A stretch of DNA of 64,000 nucleotides from Liquidambar formosana (taxonomy: Eukaryota; Streptophyta; Magnoliopsida; Saxifragales; Altingiaceae): contig JBBPBK010000087.1 of assembly GCA_039720395.1 (NCBI GenBank), positions 62,001 to 126,000 on the forward strand. Direction: 5' to 3'. Numbering within the stretch: the stretch's first letter is position 1; every line of letters begins with the position of its first letter. The position numbers were made by a program, and so were the translations under genes. The notes below the pieces were generated by a model, which had not been told where the DNA came from, ran no database searches, and was given only the letters and a program-made list of their open reading frames with translations. Positions 34,801-45,000 of this stretch are shown in pieces.

Positions 34801-35211
34801 GTGTATGGGATGGAGGCTGTTTTGCCTATTGAGTTGGAGGTACCGTCATTACGGGTTGCTATGGAAAGTCAGATAGCAGAAGCAGATTGGGTTAAGAACC
34901 GTTATGATGAGCTGGCATTGCTCGATGAAAGGCGATTGAGGGCCTTGTATCATATGCAGGGATATCAGCGAAGGGTTGCAAGAGCATTCAACAAGCATGT
35001 CAAAGACCGAGGTTTGAAGATAGGGGATTTGGTGTTGAAAGAAATCAGAGCTCCTATTTTTGATCCACGAGGAAAGTTCAAGCCAAGTTGGGGTGGTCCG
35101 TATGTTATCAAGGAGATATTACCAGCAGGGGCTGTTCGCCTCATGGATTTGGATGGAATTGAGTTCGCTCGCCCTACCAATTTGGATCAATTGAAGAAGT
35201 ACTATGTGTAA
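31833..35211 (+). CDS. Pol polyprotein of element A: RT, RNase H, archaeal-type RNase H, integrase
   Basis: Open from the predicted splice acceptor; the first ATG is at 31852 (numbering below). Reverse transcriptase spans about residues 140-330, with VDFRDLNAASPKDDFPLPHI and the YVDD active site at 253-256. The first RNase H region (about 395-520) lacks the usual catalytic aspartate and is probably inactive. The second, archaeal-type RNase H has a complete set: D549 (YFDGA), E587 (IAEYEA), D611 (FGDSA), D661 (FADALA). Integrase follows with an H-H-C-C zinc region (about 770-812, ending CHKC), then D841, D902 and E937. A GPY/F-like module (WGGPYVIKEI) ends the protein. No stops or frameshifts, so it could be functional. 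The dual RNase H is diagnostic for the Tat lineage. Confidence 0.92.
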
Positions 35212-35430
35212 GGCCTGCTAGGTTGAAAACCCATAAGGGCGGCCTAGGCAAAAGTTAAGGCATTTGAACTACGAGGGCCTGATTCCCCATTCCTAAAAAA
35301 AAAAATGAAAAGAAAAAGAAAAAAAAAAAGAGAAAGAAAAATGAAAAAAAAAAAATGAAAAAAAATTGAAAAAAGGATGGGGATACGTAGGCAGCCCATA
35401 AAGTTACCTTGGGTGCGGTCCAAACAACAC
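35212..35430 (+). other. Post-pol structured module of element A
   Basis: After the pol stop come a small hairpin (GGTTGAAAACC), GGGCGGCCTAGGC, then GAACTACG..GGCCTGATTCC. An A-rich loop of about 85 bases follows, then GGATACGTAGGCAGCCC. The GAACTACG / TACGTAGGC pair also occurs near the 3' end of the LTRs, so this may be a second copy of an RNA structure. B has the same module at 52276-52480. Confidence 0.55.
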
Positions 35431-35559
35431 CACAACAACAAATCTCAAAATTGAATTATTATTGGCAATTCATTTAGAACTAATTAATTGACATAGCAAT
35501 TTATTGGTGTTAGATAAAAGAACTATTGACATGCCATAGATATCCTATTTCTAAGGTCT

Positions 35560-36846
35560 TCAAGTCCTTTTGATTTTCTTCAGAGTCTCTTGGTTTGCTT
35601 TCTGCTCCTTTCTTTCGAATCTTCGCTTCTTTCGCAAGTCATGAGCATGTGCTGCTTCCACTGCTTCCAGAATGTCTTCCTTGCAAAATCCAAGCCTTGT
35701 GTCCTTGATAAGGTCATAAATCCTTTCCCTGCGTAGGGTTTCTCTTTCACCCAAGCTAGTCTTCAACCATGTCTTGTATTCAGGGCTCATGACATAAGGC
35801 CCATCAGTGTTCTCAACTCGAGTCAGTTTCAGTTGGTCAGTCCATCTAGTCTTGGCCCACTTAACCATTGTGGGGCCCACAGGTTCGACAGAATGATCAA
35901 ATACCACAGAAGTAGGTATGGTTTGCATGGCACCCATTTGACGAAGGATTCTTGAAGTCCAATAGAATGAAGTTGATCTCAACCCTATGAGCTTGACCAT
36001 AGCACACCCAGAAGTTCGAAGAAGAATTTGTTCCTTGCATCCCCATGTGGAGACAAACCACCTGATGTTTCGCCATGAGAGAGTTTGGAAGTAGCCCAAC
36101 CATTCCCTCAAAGAAAATTGACCAGGAAGTTCAACTCGACGGCAACAATAATGTTGGGGTTTGTATGGATTAATGGTGGTAGGAGATAAGAAATTAAGCC
36201 TTTCAAGAAGCCACATCTGCAGTAGAATGGGGCTCCCTCCTAATGGGGCTTGTGGGTTATCATGAACTTTGTCTAAACTATTGAGGGTTTCAGCTAGCAC
36301 CATGGGAATCAGGTTGTTGTGTTCAAGAAGAAAAGGAATCAGTTCGCAAATTTGAATAGGGACATAGAGAGTCCCCGTGGAGATAAGGAAGCGACCAATC
36401 AAGCAGAAAGCAAGAGCATGTTGAGTAGGAAGGTTGAAATTCAAGGTACCTTTGCTATCATGAGCCAAGAAGGAAGTTGCTATTTCCATGAGATTCACCT
36501 TATGATCCTTCACAAATATGGAGGCCTCTTGTTGAGAAATCCCAAGGAAGTTGGAGAAGGAAATCAAGTAACTTGAGCGTGGAGTAGGGAGGATGAAAGG
36601 TCCTACAGGTGAAACTCCATACAGAGCGCAGAACTCTTCCATTGTTGGGCATAGCTCTTCATAGTTGAAACGGAATACATGAAGTTGGGGATCCCAAAAA
36701 TATGTAGCAGCAGTAAGAAGAGTGGTTTCAAGCTTCACATGCATCAAAGAAAACAACGGATCCAAGCAGTAGCGCTTGAACTCCTTCCTTGCCTCCGCAC
36801 TCATAACCTTCAGAAAATCACTCAAGAGTTTGTCTAGGGCTTCCAT
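35560..36846 (-). CDS. Antisense PMD-like (tentatively DUF7745-type) gene of element A
   Basis: An intact single-exon ORF of 428 residues on the strand opposite to gag-pol. Near residue 50 it has FRFNYEELCPTMEEF, which resembles the plant mobile domain motif (F-x-F-x2-x-E-M-T-x-T-x2-D). The middle part is rich in aromatic and leucine residues (LLQMWLLERLNFLSP, GYFQTLSWRN). The C-terminus is a basic, lysine- and glutamate-rich helix (HDLRKKRRFERKEQK), perhaps a nuclear signal or coiled coil. A TATA box lies 50 bases upstream of the ATG and an 80-bp GC palindrome beyond it, so it seems to have its own promoter. The orthologous gene in B keeps the frame except for one nonsense codon. The DUF7745 label is from memory. 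Function unknown. Confidence 0.75.
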   Translation of the reverse strand: MEALDKLLSDFLKVMSAEARKEFKRYCLDPLFSLMHVKLETTLLTAATYFWDPQLHVFRFNYEELCPTMEEFCALYGVSPVGPFILPTPRSSYLISFSNFLGISQQEASIFVKDHKVNLMEIATSFLAHDSKGTLNFNLPTQHALAFCLIGRFLISTGTLYVPIQICELIPFLLEHNNLIPMVLAETLNSLDKVHDNPQAPLGGSPILLQMWLLERLNFLSPTTINPYKPQHYCCRRVELPGQFSLREWLGYFQTLSWRNIRWFVSTWGCKEQILLRTSGCAMVKLIGLRSTSFYWTSRILRQMGAMQTIPTSVVFDHSVEPVGPTMVKWAKTRWTDQLKLTRVENTDGPYVMSPEYKTWLKTSLGERETLRRERIYDLIKDTRLGFCKEDILEAVEAAHAHDLRKKRRFERKEQKANQETLKKIKRT

Positions 36847-36895
36847 AACTTGCTCTCAATGAATGTTAGTAGGGTTTGAGACCCCTTGGATGTGC

Positions 36896-36902
36896 TTTTA
36901 TA
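36896..36902 (-). promoter_or_regulatory. TATA box of antisense gene (A)
   Basis: Reverse complement reads CCTATAAAAGCAC, 50 bases upstream of the ATG at 36846. B has CCTATAAAAACAC at the same distance. Confidence 0.65.
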
Positions 36903-36989
36903 GGAAAAAATTCGGAAATCCGTGTTTTGGAAGGTGGAATCCCGTCAAAATAGGAAGTTTCCTAAAATCAGGCGAAACACCGCTTCGGG

Positions 36990-37069
36990 CTCGGGTGACC
37001 ACCCAGGCCTGGGCGGCTAGCCGCCTGGGCCCAGGCGGCTAGCCGCCCAGCCCCAGGTGGTCACCCGAG
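36990..37069. promoter_or_regulatory. 80-bp near-perfect GC palindrome upstream of antisense gene (A)
   Basis: Centred between 37029 and 37030. 37 of 40 base pairs match by hand count. It contains nested palindromes GGCGGCTAGCCGCC and CCTGGGCCCAGG. The same palindrome sits in the LTR promoters, so the antisense gene and the LTR share a promoter-proximal module. Confidence 0.85.
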
Positions 37070-37348
37070 GCCGCCGTCTTGTTTTGCCCATTTTTGCCTT
37101 GTTATGCCTTCGTTTGGCCCTTTTGTGATGTTTTGACTTTTTTGTGCTTGACTTAAGCCCATTTTTCACACAATACAAGATCATATCATTGCAATAAAGT
37201 TCAACATAGATTCATCAAGTATCCATAATAAAGGCTCAAGGTTGGGAATTGAAGTTCCTAATTAGTACATGACAAGATAGATAGAAAGATTCCAACATTC
37301 CTAACAAGAGGTGAGTGAAACTCAATGATTTCCCGTGGGCCTTCTCTT
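37070..37348. other. Spacer between the two antisense genes of A
   Basis: About 280 bases without ORFs. It is probably the 3' flank of the PMD gene and the distal promoter of the DUF7745-like gene. Confidence 0.5.
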
Positions 37349-39985
37349 TCAACTTGGCCCCGCTCCATCATGCCCTGCACGAGGCCCTCTAGGAGGGGGC
37401 ATATCCTGTGGTGGATTAGATGATGATGCCTGTTGCAAACAAAGATAATGAGTTAGTAGGGTAATGGTGCCAATCCTAGTTGAAAGTTAATGAGATGATC
37501 ACTCACTTGGGGATTTAAGCGTGCTTCCAGAACTGAGTTCTCTAAACTCATTCGCACAAGATCCCTCCTCAATCCTTCATTGAGTTCGATGCATTCCTGG
37601 GCATACTCCCGTGGAACCTAGGAAAGTATAAACATGGTTAACAATAATGAAAGAATCCAATTTCAAAAGATAAGAGTTTAGAACTCACATTCTCATAATA
37701 TGGATCGATCTTGGGATATTCATCGAATGGTGGATGGGTAATGTCAGTCTTCACAAATTTTGTCCCACTGCACAAGTTCACATACCAATTTAGTTGTGGG
37801 AGGGGTGGAGGTTGATTTCCTTCAAGGTCCTCATCCTCGTCATTGTAAGTCATCCCAGTGGCAGATCCAACTGTGGAGCTGTGTCCCCTTGCCCGTCGGC
37901 CCTGAAATTCAAATATTTGTCAAATGGAGTCTTTCATGTAATCTTAAAAAGAGTTTAAGAGTGTGGGGAGCTCACCCCTTGAGGTGGGAGACCAGTGACC
38001 CTAGGATTCATTAGATATTGTCGGCAAAAGGCAGTGTATTCTATGCGAGGGGAGGTGAATCCCTCAGCATCCCAACCCCTCAGAGCTTCTTCTAGTTCAT
38101 CACCCACCTAGGTGGCTAGTGTGCCTCATGTTCTCTGGTGGCATAGAAGGTGTCACAGCTGCATTCATATTTCCATGGACTTGTCTCAGGACTCGTTCCC
38201 CAAGATACCAGCATCTACCTGTGGGGCCTTCAAAGAGGACCCTTTTGCTTGTCAACTCCAAACAAGAGGAGTACTTCTCAGGTAAGCCTATGCTCCCACA
38301 ACCTCCATGGATCCCATTCCACCTGTCGAAGTTTGAAATGAGAAATGAAAAAAGAAAGATAAAAAAGATAAAGAGAAAGAAAGATTCTACCATATCAACA
38401 GTCAAGCTGGCAAGATATGCCCTTGCATGGGCATAATCGTGTCGATTGGAGGCTCTTGTAGCCAAGCAAGATGGAGCATAATTCTGAAGGATGGGCCATG
38501 ACATGGCATCACTAGCAAGAGTTGGGCGACACATGTTCAGGTACTCGTAGTACCATATCTGTGGAAAATCAAAAATATAGAGGAAATCATGTGTGTGTTA
38601 AGTTTCGGGAAATAATAGAGAATTGAATGTTCTTTGTTACCTCCCAAACGAAAGGAAGTCCCCCAAAGTTCTTTGCAACTCCTCGGGACATGTCAGTCAT
38701 GGAGCGATACATGTTTGCGAAAGCAGCTCCACCCCAATTGTATCTCCCAATTTTGTTCACATCTTCCATGCTAGCTAGCAACTCAAGTCGAGCCATGTCA
38801 TTGGTGCCCGCAAAGAAGGTGCATGAAATCATGTAGAGCAAGAAAGCTCTCACAATGTATTGGGGATCCGTCCCCTCACTCTCTTCTTCAGTAGCGAAGG
38901 TGTTGTAGAGCCAAGTACGGCGCACACCTTTTGGGCTTAATTCCGCTTCAACCCCGAGTAGAGCTACTATGTAGTTCTGATCCATGTTGGCATGTTCATA
39001 GTATTCCAAGCGCTTGCCTTTCAAGCTCAACCCAGTTATCATGGTGAAAGTCCTTAGGGGTCATGGTCATCTCCCCGAAGCTAAAATGGAAAGTGTTGGT
39101 GGTGTCCCACCATAGCTCTGTCAAGGCAAATAATGCTTGCCTATCCCATTGCTCGTTCCATAGAGCATCTAGGAAGGGCTCAAAACCCGCCTTCTTTATT
39201 ATCTTGCGAGCACGTGGTTGGGCATGATTCATATGTCTCCACCAAGAGATGAGTCCCTTTATTGATGTCCTTGTACGGAGACTTTGGAAGTCGGGCTATG
39301 TCAAAAGATTGTGTATTGAGTTAGCATAGAAAACATAGAGATATTGGGCATACATTGGTAATTGATTTCAAATGGTTTTCCAAAAGTTTTAAAATATGGG
39401 TTTTGATTCATGAAATGAATTAGAAATGAATGCCCATGACTTTGTGTATTCAAATTCATTGATTTTGTAAGGATTGAACATGGTTTTGCCTTTCGGGCAT
39501 TTTATCGAACACTTGGTGTGTGAACTTGTTTTCAAGCATTGAAATGAAAGATTTTTGTATATCAAATCCTTGCCAAGACCATTTGACTTGGTTACTACAA
39601 TGCAAACCAATTGATTTTTCAAGAATTGAACATGTTTTTGTCTCTTTGGCATTTTATCAAACACTTGGTGGGCATCTTTTCTCAAGCATTGGGAAACAAG
39701 CTTTTGCACATTCAATCCTTGCCAAATCAATGAACTTGGCTTAACAATGATAGAAACAATCAAAAGAAGATCATGGGAATGCATTTTATCCAATAGAAAT
39801 CAAAATTTCATGATAAACATGTTAAGTTGGGAAGAACTAACCTCATGTTGGGAATGGAGGTAGGAGAGATGCTTCTTAGGTTCAAGCAACACCTTGTCTT
39901 GGGATGCATCATAGATTGGTGCCTTGTATGTATTCTTGATCACATAATATGGATACTTGATGTTGGAATCATTGCTAGAAGCCAT
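37349..39985 (-). pseudogene. Antisense seven-exon PMD gene of element A, disrupted by three small indels
   Basis: Minus-strand exons: 39985-39842, 39295-38641, 38558-38391, 38322-37976, 37901-37689, 37617-37507 and 37429-37349 (TGA stop). All six introns have GT-AG ends (donors GTTAGT, GTAACA, GTAGAA, GTGAGC, GTGAGT, GTGAGT). Once three one-base insertions relative to C are discounted, every exon is a multiple of three and all introns are phase 0, with about 571 codons in the undamaged form. Exon 2 has the PMD motif TFHFSFGEMTMTPKDF. Later exons are polar (TYNDEDEDLEGNQPPPLPQL) and end proline/glycine-rich. The insertions near 39047, 38282 and 38105 shift the frame in exons 2 and 4. PMD proteins occur as plant silencing factors (MAIN/MAIL1) and in TEs. 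Carrying introns inside a retroelement is possible because the gene is antisense. Confidence 0.75.
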
Positions 39986-40281
39986 TGTTGATGGTTGAGC
40001 TTGTATGTGAGAAAAATGGGTTTGATAAGGAAGATGATGAATTTGATCTTGCAACTTGATAATTGATGCTTGTTTTTGTTGTTGAATGACTTGTTCTTGA
40101 TGCTATTTCATGCACACAACTTGAATTGCAAGTGAAACTTTGATTGAGAATGTGATTTGTGAGTGTTTGGAGAAGATGGAATGAGTTTCTAGAGAGAGAA
40201 ACTCTCTATTTTCGAATTGGGTGTGTGTGTGCATCAAATGGGGGTCAAGGGTTTAAAAACCCAGAATTTTGAGGACCCTAG
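39986..40281 (-). promoter_or_regulatory. 5' flank of antisense PMD gene (A)
   Basis: Contains a CT/GA-rich stretch with GAGAGAG-type repeats and a TTTTTAAA motif near 40251-40260 on the minus strand, a weak TATA candidate about 265 bases from the ATG. An ATG at 40054 would add 23 residues in frame, but C lacks it. Confidence 0.4.
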
Positions 40282-40360
40282 CCTCGGGTAACCGCCCAGC
40301 ATGGGGCGGCAAGCCGCCTGGGCTTGGGCGGCAAGCCACCAGCAGCCAGCTGGTCACCCC
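40282..40360. promoter_or_regulatory. GC palindrome variant upstream of antisense PMD gene (A)
   Basis: CTCGGGTAACCGCCC, then GGGGCGGCAAGCCGCCTGGG, then CAGCTGGTCACCCC. It is a diverged version of the LTR palindrome at the equivalent place in C (20828-20905). Confidence 0.6.
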
Positions 40361-40519
40361 CCCTTGCTCGCTCCGTTGCGCTCGTTTGGCCTTTGCTCGC
40401 CTATTCGCGCTTTTGAACCCTCTTTGAGATGAATCACAAGCTTGTTTTGAGTTGAAAAATGAATAAATATCTTGACTTTGTTTGACATGAAATGATTTGA
40501 ATGAGATTGCATTGGTGGC

Positions 40520-41930
40520 CCTTGTGTGGGCATGGCATGCTAGTAGGGTTGAACAACCCTCTCTATGCATATGGTTTTGATTGTTAGGGATGAATTCCCT
40601 CCTATGTCACTATGATTTGTTGTCATTTGGGATAAAGATACCTTCCCTATATGCATGTGAATGATTGCTTTCATGAGATAATTGTGTCTCCTATATGAGT
40701 TGGTGTTTGAGTTGAGGCATGAATAGCCTCCATGTGAGATGACTTGGTGAACTTGTTGTGTGTTGGTAAGTAAAAGCTTACCCTTGTCTTGATGACTTAG
40801 TGAGAGAAAGATGAAATCTTTCTCATGATTACATGCTTACCTTGATGACTTGAAAGATGCAATCTTTCCCATGATTTATGTTGACCTTGATGGTTTGATT
40901 ATGAGAAGGACGCGATCTTTCTCATGCTATGTGTTCACCTTGAGAGTTTGATATGAGAAGGATGCAATCTTTCTCATGTCACATGTTTACCTTGATAACT
41001 TGAAAGATGCGATCTTTCCCAATGGTATGTGTTTACCCTGATTGAAGGTTGTGACCTTCCTCGTACTATGTGACTACCTTAACAATTGAATGATAACCTT
41101 GATGGTTTGAATATGAGAAGGATGTATCTTTCTCATGTTTTGAGATAGCCTTGATGGCTTCCTGTGGTATGTGTTTACCTTGATTGATTTGAGCAAGAGA
41201 AGGACGTGATCTTTCTCGTGTTATGTGATTTACTTTGATATTTCAATGATAACCTTGATGGTTTGAATATGAGAAGGATGTATCTTTCTCATATTTTGAG
41301 ATAGCCTTGATGGCATGGTGTTACCTCGTACTATTCGCCAGTTGTCACTGGCAAAGTATGGGAAGACCTTTCATCGAACGAAGTTCAGTGTAAGCTATGG
41401 ATACCTTGTACTATTCACCAGTTGTCACTGGTACAGTATGGGAAGACCTTTCATCGAACGAAGTTCGATGTAAGCTATGGATACCTTGTACTATTCACCA
41501 GTTGTCACTGGTACAGTATGGGAAGACCTTTCATCGAACGAAGTTCGATGTAAGTTATGGATACCTCGTACTATTCGCCAGTTGTCACTGGCATAGTATG
41601 GGAAGACCTTTCATCGAACGAAGTTCGATGTAAGCTATGGATACCTCGTATTATTCACCAGTTGTCACTGGTGCAGTATGGGATGTGATTACCTTGATAA
41701 TTGAGTAATAACCTTGACGGTTTGAATGTGAGAAGGATGTATCTTTCTCATATTTTGGGATGGCCTTGATGGCATAATGTTACCTTGTACCATTCGCCAG
41801 TTGTCACTGGCATAGAATTGGAAGACCTTTCATCGAACGAAGTTCGATGTAACCTGTGGATACCTCAATCTTGTTCCCCAGTGAAACTGGTATACAGCAT
41901 GAGAGGAGTTCTGTAGAACTTATGAAGAGT
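40520..41930. repeat. Hairpin array in 3' region of element A, with 80-bp tandem repeats
   Basis: Hairpins in the first part include AGGGTTG/CAACCCT, GAGGC/GCCTC, GAAAGAT/ATCTTTC and GAAGGT/ACCTTC variants. From 41327 an 80-bp unit repeats four to five times. One stem is GCCAGT/ACTGGC in units 1 and 4 and ACCAGT/ACTGGT in units 2, 3 and 5, with loop TGTC. A second stem is CATCGAAC/GTTCGATG with loop GAA. A further copy follows at about 41790. It is placed just before the polypurine tract. The short ORFs here follow from the repeats. Confidence 0.75.
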
Positions 41931-42073
41931 ACCTTTGTGCTTGTGTATGATGAATTCGAAGAATTCAATGATATGTTCACCCTCTTTTCCCCAGTGGGTC
42001 TTGATTAAATCAATTCCCCGGGCAAAAATGGGTTGTTCTTTTGGTCATTGGCTTGCAAGTGAAACTTGCTCAC

Positions 42074-42087
42074 CAATGAGGGGCTTC
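42074..42087 (+). promoter_or_regulatory. Polypurine tract of element A
   Basis: CAATGAGGGGCTTC immediately precedes the LTR start TGTCAC. The same bases precede the LTRs at 22402 and 57037. It would prime plus-strand DNA synthesis. Confidence 0.65.
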
Positions 42088-45000
42088 TGTCACACCCCAT
42101 TTTTGTCACCTTAGCTAGGGTTTGTCATTGCATGTGTCTTTTTGTTTCCTTTTTGAGTCTAGTCTTTTGCATTGAGTTTCTAGGGTCCTAAGGATGGTGT
42201 CTATGAATTTTGGTTCGATTTGGAGTTGATCTCGAGGGTTAATTAGAACTTTTGTGACTTGAGGGGCATAATTGTCTTTTTGATCACAAACTTTCCATTT
42301 GACCTTGAAATGATCTCCAAGTTGCCAATTGGAGTTCATATGGTTGTATTTGAGGTATTTGTGGGTCAATTCGATGAATTGAGGTTCGGGATTAGAATGG
42401 CTCAATAAGGCTCAGGTTGGCTAAAAGACCTACTTCGGGTTAGCTCGAATTGGTTCATGATTTTCACTCTATGACTACTCATTTGACCTTGATTGGTCTT
42501 AATTTCATCCCCAAATGTGTTTAGGGAGGTTGAATTTCGAATTGGAAAGCATTCGGTGCGACCCTATGTGCATACCTAAGCTAAGCGATGGTGAGGCATA
42601 GCGGTTAACCACCTTTGTAGGACCCAACCATGCAGCCATGGCTAGGGTTTCTTGCCCTCAAGTGACTCAAATTACATTCCCCTTCGAAACACGGTCGTTT
42701 TGGCTTTCGTTTCGTCAAAATCGGAGTTGATTTGGGCCCTGAAACACATTTGGAAGCTGAAAGGGTCAAAATTGGGCTGAAGCTGACATGGCCTCGGGTG
42801 ACCACCCAGGCCTGGGCGGCTAGCCGCCTGGGCCCAGGCTGCTAGCCGCCCAGCCCCAGGTGGTCACCCGAGCCACTTTCCTATTTTGAGCCTTGACGCG
42901 GCTCCCATCCCTATTTTCTCGGATTTGCTCGCCTTTGGCCGCCATTTAACCCTAATTTCAGCCCTATTTGACCTACTTGAGCCCCAAGGGAACCTTTAAG
43001 AGCCCTTGGATCAATCCCTAGGGTTTTAATCCCAACCATTGAGGGTTTTCCCTCAATCCCTATAAATACCCCCTTATACTTCAGCAATAGGGAGGCAATT
43101 CCTGAAGTGTGAGGGACTTGGGGGGACACTTTGGAGGCACTTTGGTGAGACTTGGAGGCTATGGCAGCCATCCTTAGGGTAGTTTAACCTATACTTTGAG
43201 TGAGAGAGTGTGAGAGTAAGCTTGGAGGAGGGCTGGAGCATTGCTTGAAGGCTTGAAGGAAGGAACTCCCAGCAGTACACAAGAGAAGGAGGACTCCCTA
43301 CAGCAGCAAAAGGATACTTCACCATAGGTATTCCCCCCTTCCTCCTCTTCTCTCTTTTAAAGTTAGGGTTTTTGCATAGAATAGGATGATTGCATATCAA
43401 AGCTTGTGTTTTTATCACGTCTTGTTGCTTCCATGCATGTTTAGGATCATATTTGTGGGCTGTTTAGCATGCTAGGATGTTATTCCATGTGATTTACTGC
43501 ATGTTTGGGACTTTAGGGTTTCTTAGGTGCTTAAAATGGTTTTCTGCATGAAATAACTCTTTGGCATATTAGAGCTTATATTTTTATTGTGTTTTGTTGC
43601 TTCCATTGGAATGTATGCATGATTAGGATAATATTTATGGGCTGTTTAGTATGCTAGGATGTTATTCCATGTGATTTACTGCATGTTTGGGACTTTAGGG
43701 TTTCTTAGGTGCTTAAAATGGTTTTCTGCATGAAATAACTCTTTGGTATATTAGAGCTTGTGTTTTTATCATGTCTTGTTGCTTCCATGCATGTTTAGGA
43801 TCATATTTGTGGGCTGTTTAGTATGCTAGGATGATGTTCCATGTGATTTGCTGCATGTTTGGGATTCTAGGGTTTCCTTAGTGCTGAAATTGAGTTATGT
43901 TAGAATAGCTATATTTCATGTGCAAGCTTGTATTTTTCTCATGTGTGGATGCTTCTATTGATTAATATGCATGATTAGCATGATGTCTATGATGGGCTTT
44001 GCATGATTTAGAGTTATTTATGTGATTTTGAGCACAATTGTGATTCTAGGGTTTCATTCATCCTTGTATTAGGAAAGTTGCATATAGCATGATAGCTTAG
44101 GGTTTTTTCTTGTGTTTTCTTCATAGTTGATATATATGTGCTGCATATTTGATAACTATGATATTTCTAGCATTCATATAGGTGATTTTAGGGTTTTTTG
44201 CATGTCATTGCATGTAGGGTTGAATTAGGGTTTCAGTTAGCTTATGATTCATGTTGTCGCATGACTTGTGGTTGATTTTAAGCCTTATTTCAATTCTGTC
44301 CAGATCTGTTATTTGTCCTTGATATGATATTTTGAGCATGTGTTAGCCCATGTTTGGGCATGATAATGGCTTGATTTGGAATCTAGCTTGTTTGGTTGGC
44401 ATTTTTGGTATGTTTGCATGGAAATTGCAGGTGCTTTGACAGGTACAACAGGTGCAACTACCCCACCAATGTGGGGTGGTTATTTTGGCTATTGTGAGAT
44501 GAAATCTTACAAATAAGGTAATTACCCTATGCAATAGGGTGGTTACTTTGACAGGTTGCTTTTGCTTAAGGTAAGTAGGGTATGAGGGTGCCCCAATTCA
44601 CCCTTCTTTCCTTTCTTTGAAACTTTCCCTTTCTCCCCCCCTAGGGTTGTTTCCTAATAGGGGAATATGGTGATTCCTATAGTATCCTTTCAATAAAAAA
44701 TACCTTTTAAATCAAAGTTTCCATCTTTTATCAAAATTCCATATTTTACCAAAAATCTTTTGAGAATCATTTATTTTGGAAACTTACCATGTTTTACTTG
44801 AAAGGAAACTTAGGGTTTACCATAGGCCTTGATTAGGTTATAACCCTATTCCCTTTCGAACTACGTGGACTTTGATCCATGTATTTCCATACATGGTACG
44901 TAGGCGCTCTTCGTGATGTTCAAGTCCGCCCTAGGATACTAAGTATCCTAGGTTTCTTCTCCCCCCTCCTTCTTTTTTCTGTTTTTTCTTTGATTTACAT

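Noticed and set aside
38100..38534. Single 144-codon antisense ORF as an exon of its own
   Set aside because: It reads through an intron between exons 3 and 4 and joins frames because of an indel; the splice sites and C's intact exon 4 support the separate exons.
41327..41870. CRISPR-like array
   Set aside because: Regular 80-bp repeats with hairpins, but contiguous tandem units without unique spacers, in a plant retrotransposon.
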